A stretch of 64,000 bases of DNA, taken from assembly GCA_026392355.1 (NCBI GenBank), contig JAPLCF010000036.1, positions 52,372 to 116,371 of the forward strand, written 5' to 3'. This stretch comes from Actinomycetota bacterium (GTDB taxonomy: Bacteria > Actinomycetota > Thermoleophilia > Gaiellales > F1-60-MAGs149). A program made the position numbers and the translations under genes. The notes under the pieces are model-generated. The model made no database searches, was not told the DNA's origin, and saw nothing but the letters and a program-made list of their open reading frames with translations. Shown here piece after piece: positions 8,155 through 16,475 of this stretch. Within the stretch, counting starts at the first letter, position 1. Every line of letters begins with the position of its first letter.

Positions 8155-8886
8155 TCAGATCACCTGGACCGGATCACCGATCCGGATTGTGCCGGGGTCA
8201 ATCACGTCGCAGTAGATGCCGAGGTTCGGCTCGCCCTTCGCCGTGATCATCGCGCGCAGGGCGTCAACATCGCGTTCGCCTGAGTCGGGATCGACGGTCG
8301 TAACCGCACAGCGGATGCACTCCTCGACCACGCGCACCACCGCCTCGCCCACACGGATGTCGCGACCGATCCACGCATCCTCCTCGAACGGCGCGCCACC
8401 GACGGTCTGGATCATCATGCGAAAGCGGCGCGCATCGATCGGGCCGAGACCGAGGGCATCGATCGACGGTGTGCCGATCAACGACGCCGCGAAGCCCGAC
8501 CAGCCGCCACGGCCGTCCGCGGCCCGCGCCAGGCGCACGGGCTCGCCGGCCCACTCAGAGAGCGCGTCGCCCCATGGCCCAGGCACCAGCGTCGCCTCGA
8601 TCGTGGACTTCATGTCAAAGCCAGCCGTAAACCGCTCGCCCGTTGGTGTGTCGCCGACGACCAGCGAGCCATCGGGCAAGACGATCGAGAGAATTTCGCC
8701 ATCGAAGGTCGCAGTCGCCTGGCAGAGCGGCAGCCGCCGCGCCTGATTGAGCGACTGGTTCGTATCGTCGACGAGGAAAAAGACCCGGTCGTCAACAACC
8801 CCGCGCTCGTGCAGTACGAGCTGATCAACCTCGCCCATCTTGAGGCTCTTGACGGGCGTATGAAGCAGGCGCGCGACAGTCGTCAT
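8155..8886 (-). CDS. MOSC domain protein (copy 2)
   Basis: 243 residues from ATG 8886; the extra upstream residues of the open frame are arginine-rich shadow sequence. It opens MTTVARLLHTPVKSL and keeps the N-terminal barrel followed by the MOSC core with VEECIRCAVTTVDPDSGE, including the conserved cysteine. It is a paralogue of the gene at 1547-2293, alike along its whole length, including FRMMIQTVGGAPFEEDAWIG against FRMTMTLTGGEAFEEDSWIG. Members of this family bind or transfer molybdenum cofactor or sulfur. The cellular role is not known. It converges with the small membrane peptide. Confidence 0.87.
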   Translation of the reverse strand: MTTVARLLHTPVKSLKMGEVDQLVLHERGVVDDRVFFLVDDTNQSLNQARRLPLCQATATFDGEILSIVLPDGSLVVGDTPTGERFTAGFDMKSTIEATLVPGPWGDALSEWAGEPVRLARAADGRGGWSGFAASLIGTPSIDALGLGPIDARRFRMMIQTVGGAPFEEDAWIGRDIRVGEAVVRVVEECIRCAVTTVDPDSGERDVDALRAMITAKGEPNLGIYCDVIDPGTIRIGDPVQVI

Positions 8887-8909
8887 GCGCGCAGTGTTAC
8901 AGCCGCGGG

Positions 8910-9749
8910 TTAGCGCTCGCAGACAACGCCATCGCCGTCGCCATCGCGGTACCACGCGTACTCGGGATCGATGCCCTTGGTGTAGGGACCGAGGCCGGCG
9001 GCGAGCGCATCGGTGCAGTACGGAAAGCGCGGATCGAGCTTGCCCGATGTCGCCGTGGAGTTCGGCTCCGTGGTGGTGCTACCGGCTGCAGCTGGTGCTG
9101 CCGTTGTGATTGCTCCGCGCGTTGGCTTCGGTACGCGTGCAGCAGCACCGCACCCAGTGATGCCAAGACGGAGCGCCACCTGTTCCGCGGGGTCGATCGT
9201 CAGCCGCCAGCGCCACTTGACCGCGATCCATGTCGCGACGTACGTGCAGCGGTAGGTACTGAAGGCCGGTAACCACTCGGCCGGGTCTTGATCGCTCTTC
9301 TGCCGGTTCGTCGATGCCGTGACCGCGATGAGCGAGAGCGGATAGTCGAGATCGTTGGCGAACCGCTCGCGTGTCGCCGCACTCCACCGCCAAGCACCCG
9401 ACTGCCAGGCCTCGCTAAGCGGTACGAAGTGATCGATGTCGAGACTGCCCGAGTCGGTGATGTAGAGGTTGTCGTACGCCGACCACCAGCGTCCGCCACT
9501 GAGGCGGCAGCCGGCGAGCAGCGTTGGTTTGACGCGCGCCTCGCTGATCAGCACCTCCTTGCGGGCGTCGCACCCATTGCCATCGGCGTCAGTCCAGAGG
9601 CGAAACAGATCGCGCGAGTAGCCCGTCAACTTCGGCGCCGACACCTTCAACTGCGGGAGCAGCGAACCTGCCTGCACCGTGGATGCGGCATCGGCGGTTG
9701 GGACAACGAAGGCGAGCAAAAGCCCAACCACGATCAGCGATCGCCTCAT
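8910..9749 (-). CDS. Secreted HNH-family nuclease with C-terminal excalibur domain
   Basis: 279 residues from ATG 9749 (GTG 9752 is possible), with the signal peptide MRRSLIVVGLLLAFVVPTADA. Residues about 25-190 match the secreted DUF1524/GmrSD-like HNH nucleases: the catalytic segment LDIDHFVPLSEAWQSGA, followed by ERFANDLDYPLSLIAV and NRQKSDQDPAEWLP. A Thr/Ala/Pro linker leads to residues 240-279, an excalibur calcium-binding motif ending YRDGDGDGVVCER. Such proteins act outside the cell, probably degrading DNA. The next gene on this strand is the MOSC protein, 23 bases on. Confidence 0.85.
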   Translation of the reverse strand: MRRSLIVVGLLLAFVVPTADAASTVQAGSLLPQLKVSAPKLTGYSRDLFRLWTDADGNGCDARKEVLISEARVKPTLLAGCRLSGGRWWSAYDNLYITDSGSLDIDHFVPLSEAWQSGAWRWSAATRERFANDLDYPLSLIAVTASTNRQKSDQDPAEWLPAFSTYRCTYVATWIAVKWRWRLTIDPAEQVALRLGITGCGAAARVPKPTRGAITTAAPAAAGSTTTEPNSTATSGKLDPRFPYCTDALAAGLGPYTKGIDPEYAWYRDGDGDGVVCER

Positions 9750-9828
9750 CACGTGCGTGTTCAGCGCGTTTCCTTGCGAATGCGACGCGTCATCGTCACA
9801 TGGAAGCACGGCCGCAAGCGAACGGCGG

Positions 9829-9871
9829 TGCACAACGACGGCACGATGCTCCACGAGTTCGTCGTTGTGCA
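9829..9871 (-). terminator. Inverted repeat between kinase and nuclease genes
   Basis: TGCACAACGACG at 9829-9840 is the exact reverse complement of 9860-9871, with a 19-base loop. It lies about 100 bases beyond the stop of the sensor kinase and upstream of the nuclease gene on the same strand, so it could end kinase transcription. There is no U-tract. The rest of 9750-9974 shows no other gene. Confidence 0.4.
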
Positions 9872-9974
9872 GACCACGAAGACATCGGCGCAGCCAGCGA
9901 ATCCGAGAGCGTGGGCGAAGCCGCTGACATTAGGCCCGGCGCGTCGAAGTCGGTGGCGCTCAACCTCACGCGCG

Positions 9975-11087
9975 TCAGGCCGGTACAGACGCCGTCAGGC
10001 GCGCGCCGCCGGCGGGAAGGGGCGCCAACGACCACGCGCCATCGAAGGTGCCGACCCAGGCGTCGATAATCGCCGTGCCCGTGCCGGGCATGCGATCTGT
10101 CGGCGGCCCGACGCCGTCGTCGTCGACCGTGATGGCCAGACGGTCCGCTTGCCGGTCGACACCGACGGTGACGTGCGCAGCACGCCCGTGCATGGCCGCG
10201 TTCAGCAGCGCCTGCTCGACGATGCGGTACACCGCCGGCGCGCGGTCACCCACGTCGAGACCCTCTGCCACCTGAATGTCCACAGCAATCGAGCCCTCGT
10301 ATGAGGTGGCTAGATCATCCAGGGCGGTCACGAGCCCAACCGCCTCGATCGGCGGCGCAATGCGACGTCCAACCGAACGAATACCCGCGCCACGCAGCCG
10401 TTCGAGGTCGGCGACGACGTCGCGCAAACTGCTCGCGTCGGTGGCATCGACGTTCTCGGCAATCGCAGTAAGACGGAGATTGGCACGCAGCAGTACGCCC
10501 TGCACCTCATCGTGCAGCGCCGTGGCGACCTCGTAGCGCACACGCTCGTCGGCCTCGACAATCAGCGTCCGCTGGCGGCCGAGCTGATCGACCTGCTCGA
10601 GCAGGCGACGCGTCTGCTCACCGATACGGAAGCGGGTGTACCCGACACCATTGGAGATCGCGAAGAGCAGCACCGTGGCGGAGATGCCGGTCCACACGAT
10701 GGCGATCGTGAGGCTCGCGTACATGCCTTTGCCCGTTACTGCATCGTCGTTGACGAGTCGCAGAGAGAGCAGCCCGGCCGTGGCCAGCGCCGATCCGGCA
10801 AGACACGCCATGAGGTACCGCGCACGCGACGGCACCGACAGGGGGTTGCGCCGCCACCCACTGATCACGAGCATCACCCCGACGACCACAAGCATGATCA
10901 CGATGCCTTCGACGAACAGCAGGGCCGTGTACCGGACGATCTCCATCCGATCGGTCGATGAGATTCCCGCGACGACGATGCCGCGGCCAAGAAATCCGAT
11001 GACGCCGAACAGAAACAGCGGGACGGGCGCGATGGGCCAAGGCCCAAAGATCAGGCGCGAGCGCGAGAAGCCCATGTCGTTATCCAC
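9975..11087 (-). CDS. Membrane sensor histidine kinase, NarL/LiaS type
   Basis: 370 residues from ATG 11087. Four membrane helices (about residues 18-40, 52-77, 90-110 and 123-146) are followed by a short coiled coil and the dimerisation helix with the phosphoacceptor His192 in ALHDEVQGVLL. That is the H-D/E-x-x-Q form used by HisKA_3 kinases, with the adjacent acid and the Gln both present. The ATPase domain has the N box (EQALLNAAMHGRA) and DDDGVGPP. It lacks an extracellular sensory domain, so it probably senses the membrane. It is divergent from the response regulator at 11146, its likely partner, across 58 bases. Confidence 0.85.
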   Translation of the reverse strand: MDNDMGFSRSRLIFGPWPIAPVPLFLFGVIGFLGRGIVVAGISSTDRMEIVRYTALLFVEGIVIMLVVVGVMLVISGWRRNPLSVPSRARYLMACLAGSALATAGLLSLRLVNDDAVTGKGMYASLTIAIVWTGISATVLLFAISNGVGYTRFRIGEQTRRLLEQVDQLGRQRTLIVEADERVRYEVATALHDEVQGVLLRANLRLTAIAENVDATDASSLRDVVADLERLRGAGIRSVGRRIAPPIEAVGLVTALDDLATSYEGSIAVDIQVAEGLDVGDRAPAVYRIVEQALLNAAMHGRAAHVTVGVDRQADRLAITVDDDGVGPPTDRMPGTGTAIIDAWVGTFDGAWSLAPLPAGGARLTASVPA

Positions 11088-11145
11088 ACCGGAAGCCTAA
11101 CGACCAACACCTGCGTCACGCGATGAATTGCGGCACAATGCTCGC

Positions 11146-11829
11146 GTGCCAACGTCCCGCGAGATCTCTGTCCTCTACGTCGAAGACGATCCGGTCCTCC
11201 GCTCGCTCTTCGCCGACCTGATCGACGGGCGCGACGGCATCAACGTCGTCGGCACCGCTGCCGACGCCGACGGGGCGATCGACTTCGCACGTTCGACGAA
11301 CGTCGATGCAGCACTGCTCGACCTCGCCCTCGGCCCGCGCTCAATCAACGGAGCCGAACTCGGACTGCGCCTGCGCCAGCACGACCCCCAGATGGGGATC
11401 GTGCTGATCTCACAGCATCTGATGCCGAAGTTCCTGACGACGCTGCCCGAGACCGAACGCCACGGCTGGGCGTACGTGCAGAAGCGCGGCGATCTCTCCC
11501 CGGCCGAGCTCGTGCAGGTCATTCGCGCGACGGTCGAGGGCAAGACGATCCTGGACCCCACGACGCTCGACGGGCAGACCGTTGACGGTGCCGCGCTCGA
11601 CAAGTTGACGGCGCGCCAGCGCGACGTCCTCGCGCTGCTCGCAACCGGACGCGACGCACTCGGCATCGCCGACGAGCTACGCCTCGCGCACACCACCGTG
11701 CGCCGCGACATCTCGAATGCCTACCGCGTGCTCGTCCCCGACGTCGGCCCCGGCTACGACCCGCGGACCGCGGCCGTCCTCGAGTATCTGCGCGTGACGC
11801 GCCCGTACGACTTCAGCGACGAGGACTAA
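11146..11829 (+). CDS. LuxR/NarL-family response regulator
   Basis: 227 residues from GTG 11146 (a TTG at 11128 is in frame but less likely). The receiver domain shows the acidic pair VLYVEDDPVLR, the phosphorylated Asp in ALLDLALG and a Lys in YVQKRGD. The C-terminal part (LTARQRDVLALLATGRDALG, then ELRLAHTTVRRDISNAYRV) is a LuxR-type helix-turn-helix. It should be phosphorylated by the divergent kinase at 9975-11087 and bind DNA. Its 3' end overlaps the convergent zinc-ribbon-like gene by four bases. Confidence 0.88.
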   Translation: MPTSREISVLYVEDDPVLRSLFADLIDGRDGINVVGTAADADGAIDFARSTNVDAALLDLALGPRSINGAELGLRLRQHDPQMGIVLISQHLMPKFLTTLPETERHGWAYVQKRGDLSPAELVQVIRATVEGKTILDPTTLDGQTVDGAALDKLTARQRDVLALLATGRDALGIADELRLAHTTVRRDISNAYRVLVPDVGPGYDPRTAAVLEYLRVTRPYDFSDED

Positions 11830-12011
11830 GCCGCCTCGAGTCCGTCGAGCGGCGCCCCGCCGCAGCACGGGTCGATGTTGATCTTGCACGTCGCGCACTG
11901 GCTATGGCCGTGGACGTACACGGGCTGTGCCGTGCTGCCGCACATCGGACAGGGCTGCGCGCACGCAAACTGGTCGTGCGGTGGAGCTTCCTCATGCGGC
12001 GACATGCTCAC
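11826..12011 (-). CDS. Small cysteine-rich, zinc-ribbon-like protein
   Basis: 61 residues from ATG 12011. It carries the motif CPMCGSTAQPVYVHGHSQC followed by ATC and IDPCCGG, that is C-x2-C, His-rich middle, C-x2-C and CC, suited to binding one or two zinc ions. The N-terminus is also His/Cys containing (HEEAPPHDQFACAQ). No homologous family name can be given with certainty. It sits between the response regulator and the large secreted protein on the minus strand. Its short length and clean, non-shadow composition argue that it is real. Confidence 0.6.
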   Translation of the reverse strand: MSMSPHEEAPPHDQFACAQPCPMCGSTAQPVYVHGHSQCATCKINIDPCCGGAPLDGLEAA

Positions 12012-12050
12012 CGGTTGATCGTACGCCTGGCCTCGCCGGGGCGCCGACGC

Positions 12051-14303
12051 TCAGCCGGTCACAGGCTCGGGATCGATGACGCGGAAGCTCGCCCGCGAGG
12101 TGTTGTTACGCATCGTCGTCTCCTCCGTAGACGTGCTGACCACGCCCTTCAGAACGAACGCGCCAGGACGGTTGACGGTCCGCATGCCCGAGAAGGTGAC
12201 CACGCTGCCGCGCATGAGAGTTCCGAGCGAGCAGACGATCATGCCGTGCGATGGTCGGCACGAGCCCTGAGACGGACGGATGCTCATCGGTGCTGCCGCC
12301 TGCGGCGCGGCGAACGTCGCGGTCACACCGCGCGCCGCATACGGACCGTTGTTGCGCACCACGGCGCTGTACGCCACGGCGTGCCCCACTTCGGTGAGGC
12401 GCGGCTGCACACGAACACGGATCGAGACGTCAGTGATCGGAGCCATCAGCGGCGTCGATCGACCGAGCGCCGTGATCGGCGTCGTGGGCGATCCGGGACC
12501 GGACGGCGTGGGCGATATCGGTGTACCAGCGGGCGTGAGCGGTATGAACGGGCCCACCGACGGATCGATGAGCGTGTTCGTGAATGTGCAGTCGACGCGC
12601 GGATTCGCGGGTGTGAGGACGATCGTGGCCTTGCCACCGGCAGTGGCAACCGGCACGTCATCGCACACGACGGACTCCAGGAGCCACTCATCCGTTCCCA
12701 CGAAGGCATCGCCGGTCTCGCTGATCACGTACGCGCCCAACGGAATCTGCGTGAGCCGATCCCCCGATGCAACCTGCGTGCCAGCCGGGCCAGCCTGCGT
12801 GGTCTGCGCGCTGACCGTGCGCTCAAACGTGGGGTCTCCCACGGCGGATACCACGAAGCCTGCGGCACCCTTACCCCCGATGGTTTCCTTACGCACCGTG
12901 ATCGCGCCATTCGGGGTGAATTCGTTCGTCAGCGAGCACGCGACACCAGCGCCCGCGGGCACGGAGACATCAAACTCGCTGCCGCCCGTAATCGCAACGC
13001 GCTGCCCATTGCAGGTGAGATCGGTGAGCTTCCAGGTGCCCAACCCGGAGATCGGGGCATCCTCGACGACATGCACAACGCCAGCTGTCGGCACCGAGAT
13101 GTTCACCGGCGCACCGGCGACGCCAGCCTCGGCCGTCGCGATCTTCGCCGTCTGTGCGAACCCGCCGCCGCCCGTGACCGTGATCGGGAATGTGCCGCTG
13201 CCACCAACGGTGGTCTTTGTCAGCGTGAGCGTGCTCGGCGGCGGGGCTACCGTCACGTTCGTGAACGTACACGTGACGCGATCGCCGCCCGCCAGCGTGA
13301 TCTGCGCCGCACCTGCCTGCGTGGCGGAGTTGACGGTCTGCGACGCAACCCTCGACGCGCCTGTTGCCGAGGCGCAAGAGACGTCGGCGAGGCGCCAGCC
13401 GCCCTGCGGAAGCTCGACCACCGACCATGGCGTGCCACCGGCAGCCACCGCATCGCGGGTAAAGTCGATCGACCCCGGCGCAGACGAGGTGGCGGCGACC
13501 GAGAACTGTCCACCGGGGTTATACGAAACAGACCCGGAGAAGCTCGCAGCCTGCTGCACGCTCGTTGAGCCGTCATGCGACTGAACGCGCTTGACGATCG
13601 TGATGGTGCCGCTCTGCGGCGTCTGATCGACCAGATACGCGTAACAGAACACGTCGGTATGGCCCGTGGGAACCTGCACCCACTCCACGTTGTCGCCGTT
13701 GAGGTTGTCGACTGCACAACGCAGCGCGGCGAACCCGTACTTGGAGCCGAAGGTGCTGGTCAGCAGCGGGTCGCCAGGTACGCCACCCTGCACCCAGAGC
13801 TTGGACCCGCTCGCGGCGAGCTTTGCCTGCGCATCGGTGAGCTCAACCGTGACCGCGCCCGCGATCGACATGCCGGTGGATCCGCCCATGACATTCGGGA
13901 GCGGCACACTCGCCTTTGTCTCGATCGTCTGCGCGTAGGGGCCCGTCACCTTGGAGAGCGTGCCCCACGTGCCGACGTCGGCCCGGGATCGATAGCCGGT
14001 ACCGAGCTTGAACTGCCAGCCGGCGAGCGACGTGCACGCGGCCTGCGTACCGACATCCTCGCGGGTCGGCAGAACCTCTTGTCCCGCGGTGTACCGCGTG
14101 TCGCCACCGAGGTTCTGCAGGCTCTCCATCAGGTTATTGCGGGAGCGGTTCGCGTAGACGTCGGCGTACGTCGGGCAGACGCGCGCCACCAAGGTGATGC
14201 TGAGCTTGGGCGAGGCATCACCCGTGGCGGCCGAGGCAGTTCCCGCACTACCAGCGGCGAACAGCGTGAGGGCGAACGCGATGATCAGAAGGCGATGCGG
14301 CAT
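12051..14303 (-). CDS. Large secreted protein with SpaA-like repeats and a DUF11-like end
   Basis: 750 residues from ATG 14303. Residues 1-25 are a signal peptide ending ASA. Residues 30-240 are a unique domain with several Cys. Three related modules follow (about 240-355, 360-465, 470-585); each begins with a strand like TITIVKRV, TLTLTKTTVGG or AITVRKETIGG and ends with CTFTN or CSLTN. This is the pattern of SpaA/prealbumin-like surface domains. A Pro/Thr linker precedes a C-terminal DUF11-like module (GHAVAYSAVVRNNGPYAA). I see no LPxTG plus membrane helix, so anchoring is unclear. A surface or matrix adhesin is inferred. Confidence 0.72.
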   Translation of the reverse strand: MPHRLLIIAFALTLFAAGSAGTASAATGDASPKLSITLVARVCPTYADVYANRSRNNLMESLQNLGGDTRYTAGQEVLPTREDVGTQAACTSLAGWQFKLGTGYRSRADVGTWGTLSKVTGPYAQTIETKASVPLPNVMGGSTGMSIAGAVTVELTDAQAKLAASGSKLWVQGGVPGDPLLTSTFGSKYGFAALRCAVDNLNGDNVEWVQVPTGHTDVFCYAYLVDQTPQSGTITIVKRVQSHDGSTSVQQAASFSGSVSYNPGGQFSVAATSSAPGSIDFTRDAVAAGGTPWSVVELPQGGWRLADVSCASATGASRVASQTVNSATQAGAAQITLAGGDRVTCTFTNVTVAPPPSTLTLTKTTVGGSGTFPITVTGGGGFAQTAKIATAEAGVAGAPVNISVPTAGVVHVVEDAPISGLGTWKLTDLTCNGQRVAITGGSEFDVSVPAGAGVACSLTNEFTPNGAITVRKETIGGKGAAGFVVSAVGDPTFERTVSAQTTQAGPAGTQVASGDRLTQIPLGAYVISETGDAFVGTDEWLLESVVCDDVPVATAGGKATIVLTPANPRVDCTFTNTLIDPSVGPFIPLTPAGTPISPTPSGPGSPTTPITALGRSTPLMAPITDVSIRVRVQPRLTEVGHAVAYSAVVRNNGPYAARGVTATFAAPQAAAPMSIRPSQGSCRPSHGMIVCSLGTLMRGSVVTFSGMRTVNRPGAFVLKGVVSTSTEETTMRNNTSRASFRVIDPEPVTG

Positions 14304-14400
14304 GACCGCAATCCTACCGAAGGGCTGACAGCGTCGTCAGGACGGCGTTCACAGATGTGATGTGGCTTCCCACGCGTCCACGCCGAAGGTCGGACGTATC

Positions 14401-15771
14401 ATGCGACGCGTGAGCACACCCCCTCGAGCGCCCCAACCACGGCTCCGTGGTCGGCAACGCAGGCGCCGGCCGTGGGGTTGGATCCTGCTCGTGCTGGCCA
14501 TTGTCATTGTCGTGCTCGGCGCCGGCGGCTGGTGGGCGTGGGGCCAGCGCAACCCGGCCGAAATCTCCGGTAACCCCACGCAGGAGTTCGTCACCAGCGC
14601 CGCCGCGACCACGACCATCGAGCCCACGGCTGCGCAGAACTGGCCGACCTACGGCTTCGACAACGCGCGCACTCGCTGGAATCCGAACCTGCGCCATCGG
14701 CCGCCGTTTACGACGGACTGGCGCTTCGGTGCCGGCGGGTTGCTCGAGTTTCCGCCCGCAGTTGCCGACGGCATGCTGTACGTCGGCCAGATCCGCGGCA
14801 AGTTCTTCGCGATCGACACGGCGACAGGCTTCCCCGCGTGGCGCAAGAACATTCGCCACTGCTCGGCCGCAACTCCCGCCGTCGCTGATGGCGTCGTCTA
14901 CGCATCGTTTCTCGCTGAGTACCCGTGTCCCAAGGGCGAATTCGGCAGCGGTGGGTACGTCTTCGCCTGGGATGCCAAGACCGGTGAGCGCAAGTGGGTG
15001 GCCGAGCTTCCGCCCGTGGAGTCATCGCCTCTCGTTCAAGACGGCACCGTCTACGTCGGCGCCTGGGACAAGAAGGTCTACGCGCTTGACGCGGCCACGG
15101 GTGCGGTCAAGTGGGCCACAGAGACCGACGCGCAGATCGTGTCTTCCGCGAGTTGGGTCGACGCCGACGGTGGCGGCTCACCCGGGATCGTGATCGGCAC
15201 CAACGGCGGCAGCCTGTACAAACTCGATGCCGCGACCGGTGCGATTCAGTGGAAGGCCCAGAGCAATAGCGTTCTCGGCAGCGGCCGCGAGTACTTCTAC
15301 GCGACACCGACCGTTGCCTACGGGCGCATCTTCATCGGCAACACCGATGGTTGGATGTACGCCTACGGCGCGCAGAGCGGCAAGCTGATCTGGGCCAAGC
15401 AGGCCGGGTCGTACGTCTACACCGGTGCTGTTGCCGCCGGTCAGGTGATCTACATCGGGACGTACGACGGCAACATCATCGCCTTCGACGCGGCGACGGG
15501 CGATCGCCTGTGGACCGCACCGGCGCCAGGCGCAGTCCACGGAGCACCGGTATTGATGGACGGACTCCTCTACTTCTCGACGTGTTCGGGCTGCGGCCAG
15601 AATGGCGTGCGTGGCGCGAAGGCCGGCCCTGACGGCATTCACGCCATGGACATCGAGACGCACCAGATCGTGTGGAGCGACAGGGAGGGGAAGTACTCGC
15701 CCCTGGTCGCCGACGAGCAGCGCGTGTATCTGATCGGCGCCGGCAGCATCCGCGGCACAACGGCGAGATAA
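14401..15771 (+). CDS. Membrane-anchored PQQ-type beta-propeller protein
   Basis: 456 residues from ATG 14401 (GTG 14362 would add 13 residues). A basic, proline-rich N-terminus precedes one membrane helix (WILLVLAIVIVVLGAGGWWA), so the rest is probably outside. Repeated blades read 'xxFAIDTATGFPAW', 'VFAWDAKTGERKW', 'VYALDAATGAVKW', 'LYKLDAATGAIQW', 'MYAYGAQSGKLIW', 'IIAFDAATGDRLW': six to seven copies of the A-x-D/T-G-x-x-x-W docking motif of PQQ-dehydrogenase-like propellers. Catalytic and PQQ-binding residues of true dehydrogenases are not evident, so a BamB-like scaffold is as likely as an enzyme. Confidence 0.8.
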   Translation: MRRVSTPPRAPQPRLRGRQRRRRPWGWILLVLAIVIVVLGAGGWWAWGQRNPAEISGNPTQEFVTSAAATTTIEPTAAQNWPTYGFDNARTRWNPNLRHRPPFTTDWRFGAGGLLEFPPAVADGMLYVGQIRGKFFAIDTATGFPAWRKNIRHCSAATPAVADGVVYASFLAEYPCPKGEFGSGGYVFAWDAKTGERKWVAELPPVESSPLVQDGTVYVGAWDKKVYALDAATGAVKWATETDAQIVSSASWVDADGGGSPGIVIGTNGGSLYKLDAATGAIQWKAQSNSVLGSGREYFYATPTVAYGRIFIGNTDGWMYAYGAQSGKLIWAKQAGSYVYTGAVAAGQVIYIGTYDGNIIAFDAATGDRLWTAPAPGAVHGAPVLMDGLLYFSTCSGCGQNGVRGAKAGPDGIHAMDIETHQIVWSDREGKYSPLVADEQRVYLIGAGSIRGTTAR

Positions 15772-15774
15772 ACG

Positions 15775-16425
15775 TCAGTCGAGTGGCCTGATCGCGGTCG
15801 TGCGCAGCCCTGCGCGCTCCGCCACGATGCGGACGATAAAGACGACGGCGATGCAGGCGGTTGACGCGACCCCGCCGTTGACCCCGTCGAGCAGGACGTA
15901 CGTGACGGCCCCAGCGACGGCCGCGATCGCGTACGGCGGCCCGGGGCGCATGATCCGTGGCACCTCGCCGAGCAAAAGGGCGGCCGCCAACCCACCGCCG
16001 ACGGCGGCGAACGAGCCGACGAAGACCGCCGTGATCGCCGGTAGGTGGAACGTGACGGCGTACTGCGCGCCGACGGCGGCAAACAGGCCCATCGTCAGTG
16101 CGTCGAGGAGAAACAGCGCGTAGGCGAAGCGGGCGATCTGCCGGCCGAGCACCAGAATCACCACGACGGCCAGGCCGACGACGGCGATGTACTCCCAATG
16201 CCGCAGCACCTCGGGCGGAGTGTTGCCAATCAGCACGTCGCGGATCAGACCGCCGCCGAAGCCGAGCGAAATCGCGAGGATGGCCACGCCCGCGATGTCC
16301 AGCTTCTTCTGGTGTTGGCGCGCCAGCAGCGCGCCCTCGAGGGCACCGACGGCCGTAGCAACGAGACTCAGCCAGACGGGCGTGTCCTTGGCGAAGTCGG
16401 GCAGAAGCGAGGTGACATCGGCCAC
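15775..16425 (-). CDS. TRIC-type cation channel family protein (UPF0126)
   Basis: 216 residues from GTG 16425. It consists of seven hydrophobic segments arranged as two related halves; the first contains the family signature LGFGGGLIRDVLIGNTPP and the second a degenerate copy AVGGGLAAALLLGEVPRI. Bacterial members with this YadS/YicG architecture form trimeric cation-permeable channels. Which ion this one passes cannot be said. Its stop lies 3 bases after the convergent propeller gene, and it diverges from the hydrolase at 16476 with 50 bases between. Confidence 0.85.
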   Translation of the reverse strand: MADVTSLLPDFAKDTPVWLSLVATAVGALEGALLARQHQKKLDIAGVAILAISLGFGGGLIRDVLIGNTPPEVLRHWEYIAVVGLAVVVILVLGRQIARFAYALFLLDALTMGLFAAVGAQYAVTFHLPAITAVFVGSFAAVGGGLAAALLLGEVPRIMRPGPPYAIAAVAGAVTYVLLDGVNGGVASTACIAVVFIVRIVAERAGLRTTAIRPLD

Positions 16426-16475
16426 GTCTGCAGGATAGGGTCGCGCCTCACGCGCCAAGCGACCATACTCCGGCC

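Noticed and set aside
12051..12075. Sortase signal at the C-terminus (DPEPVTG)
   Set aside because: There is no hydrophobic helix or basic tail after it and the Leu-Pro of LPxTG is missing.
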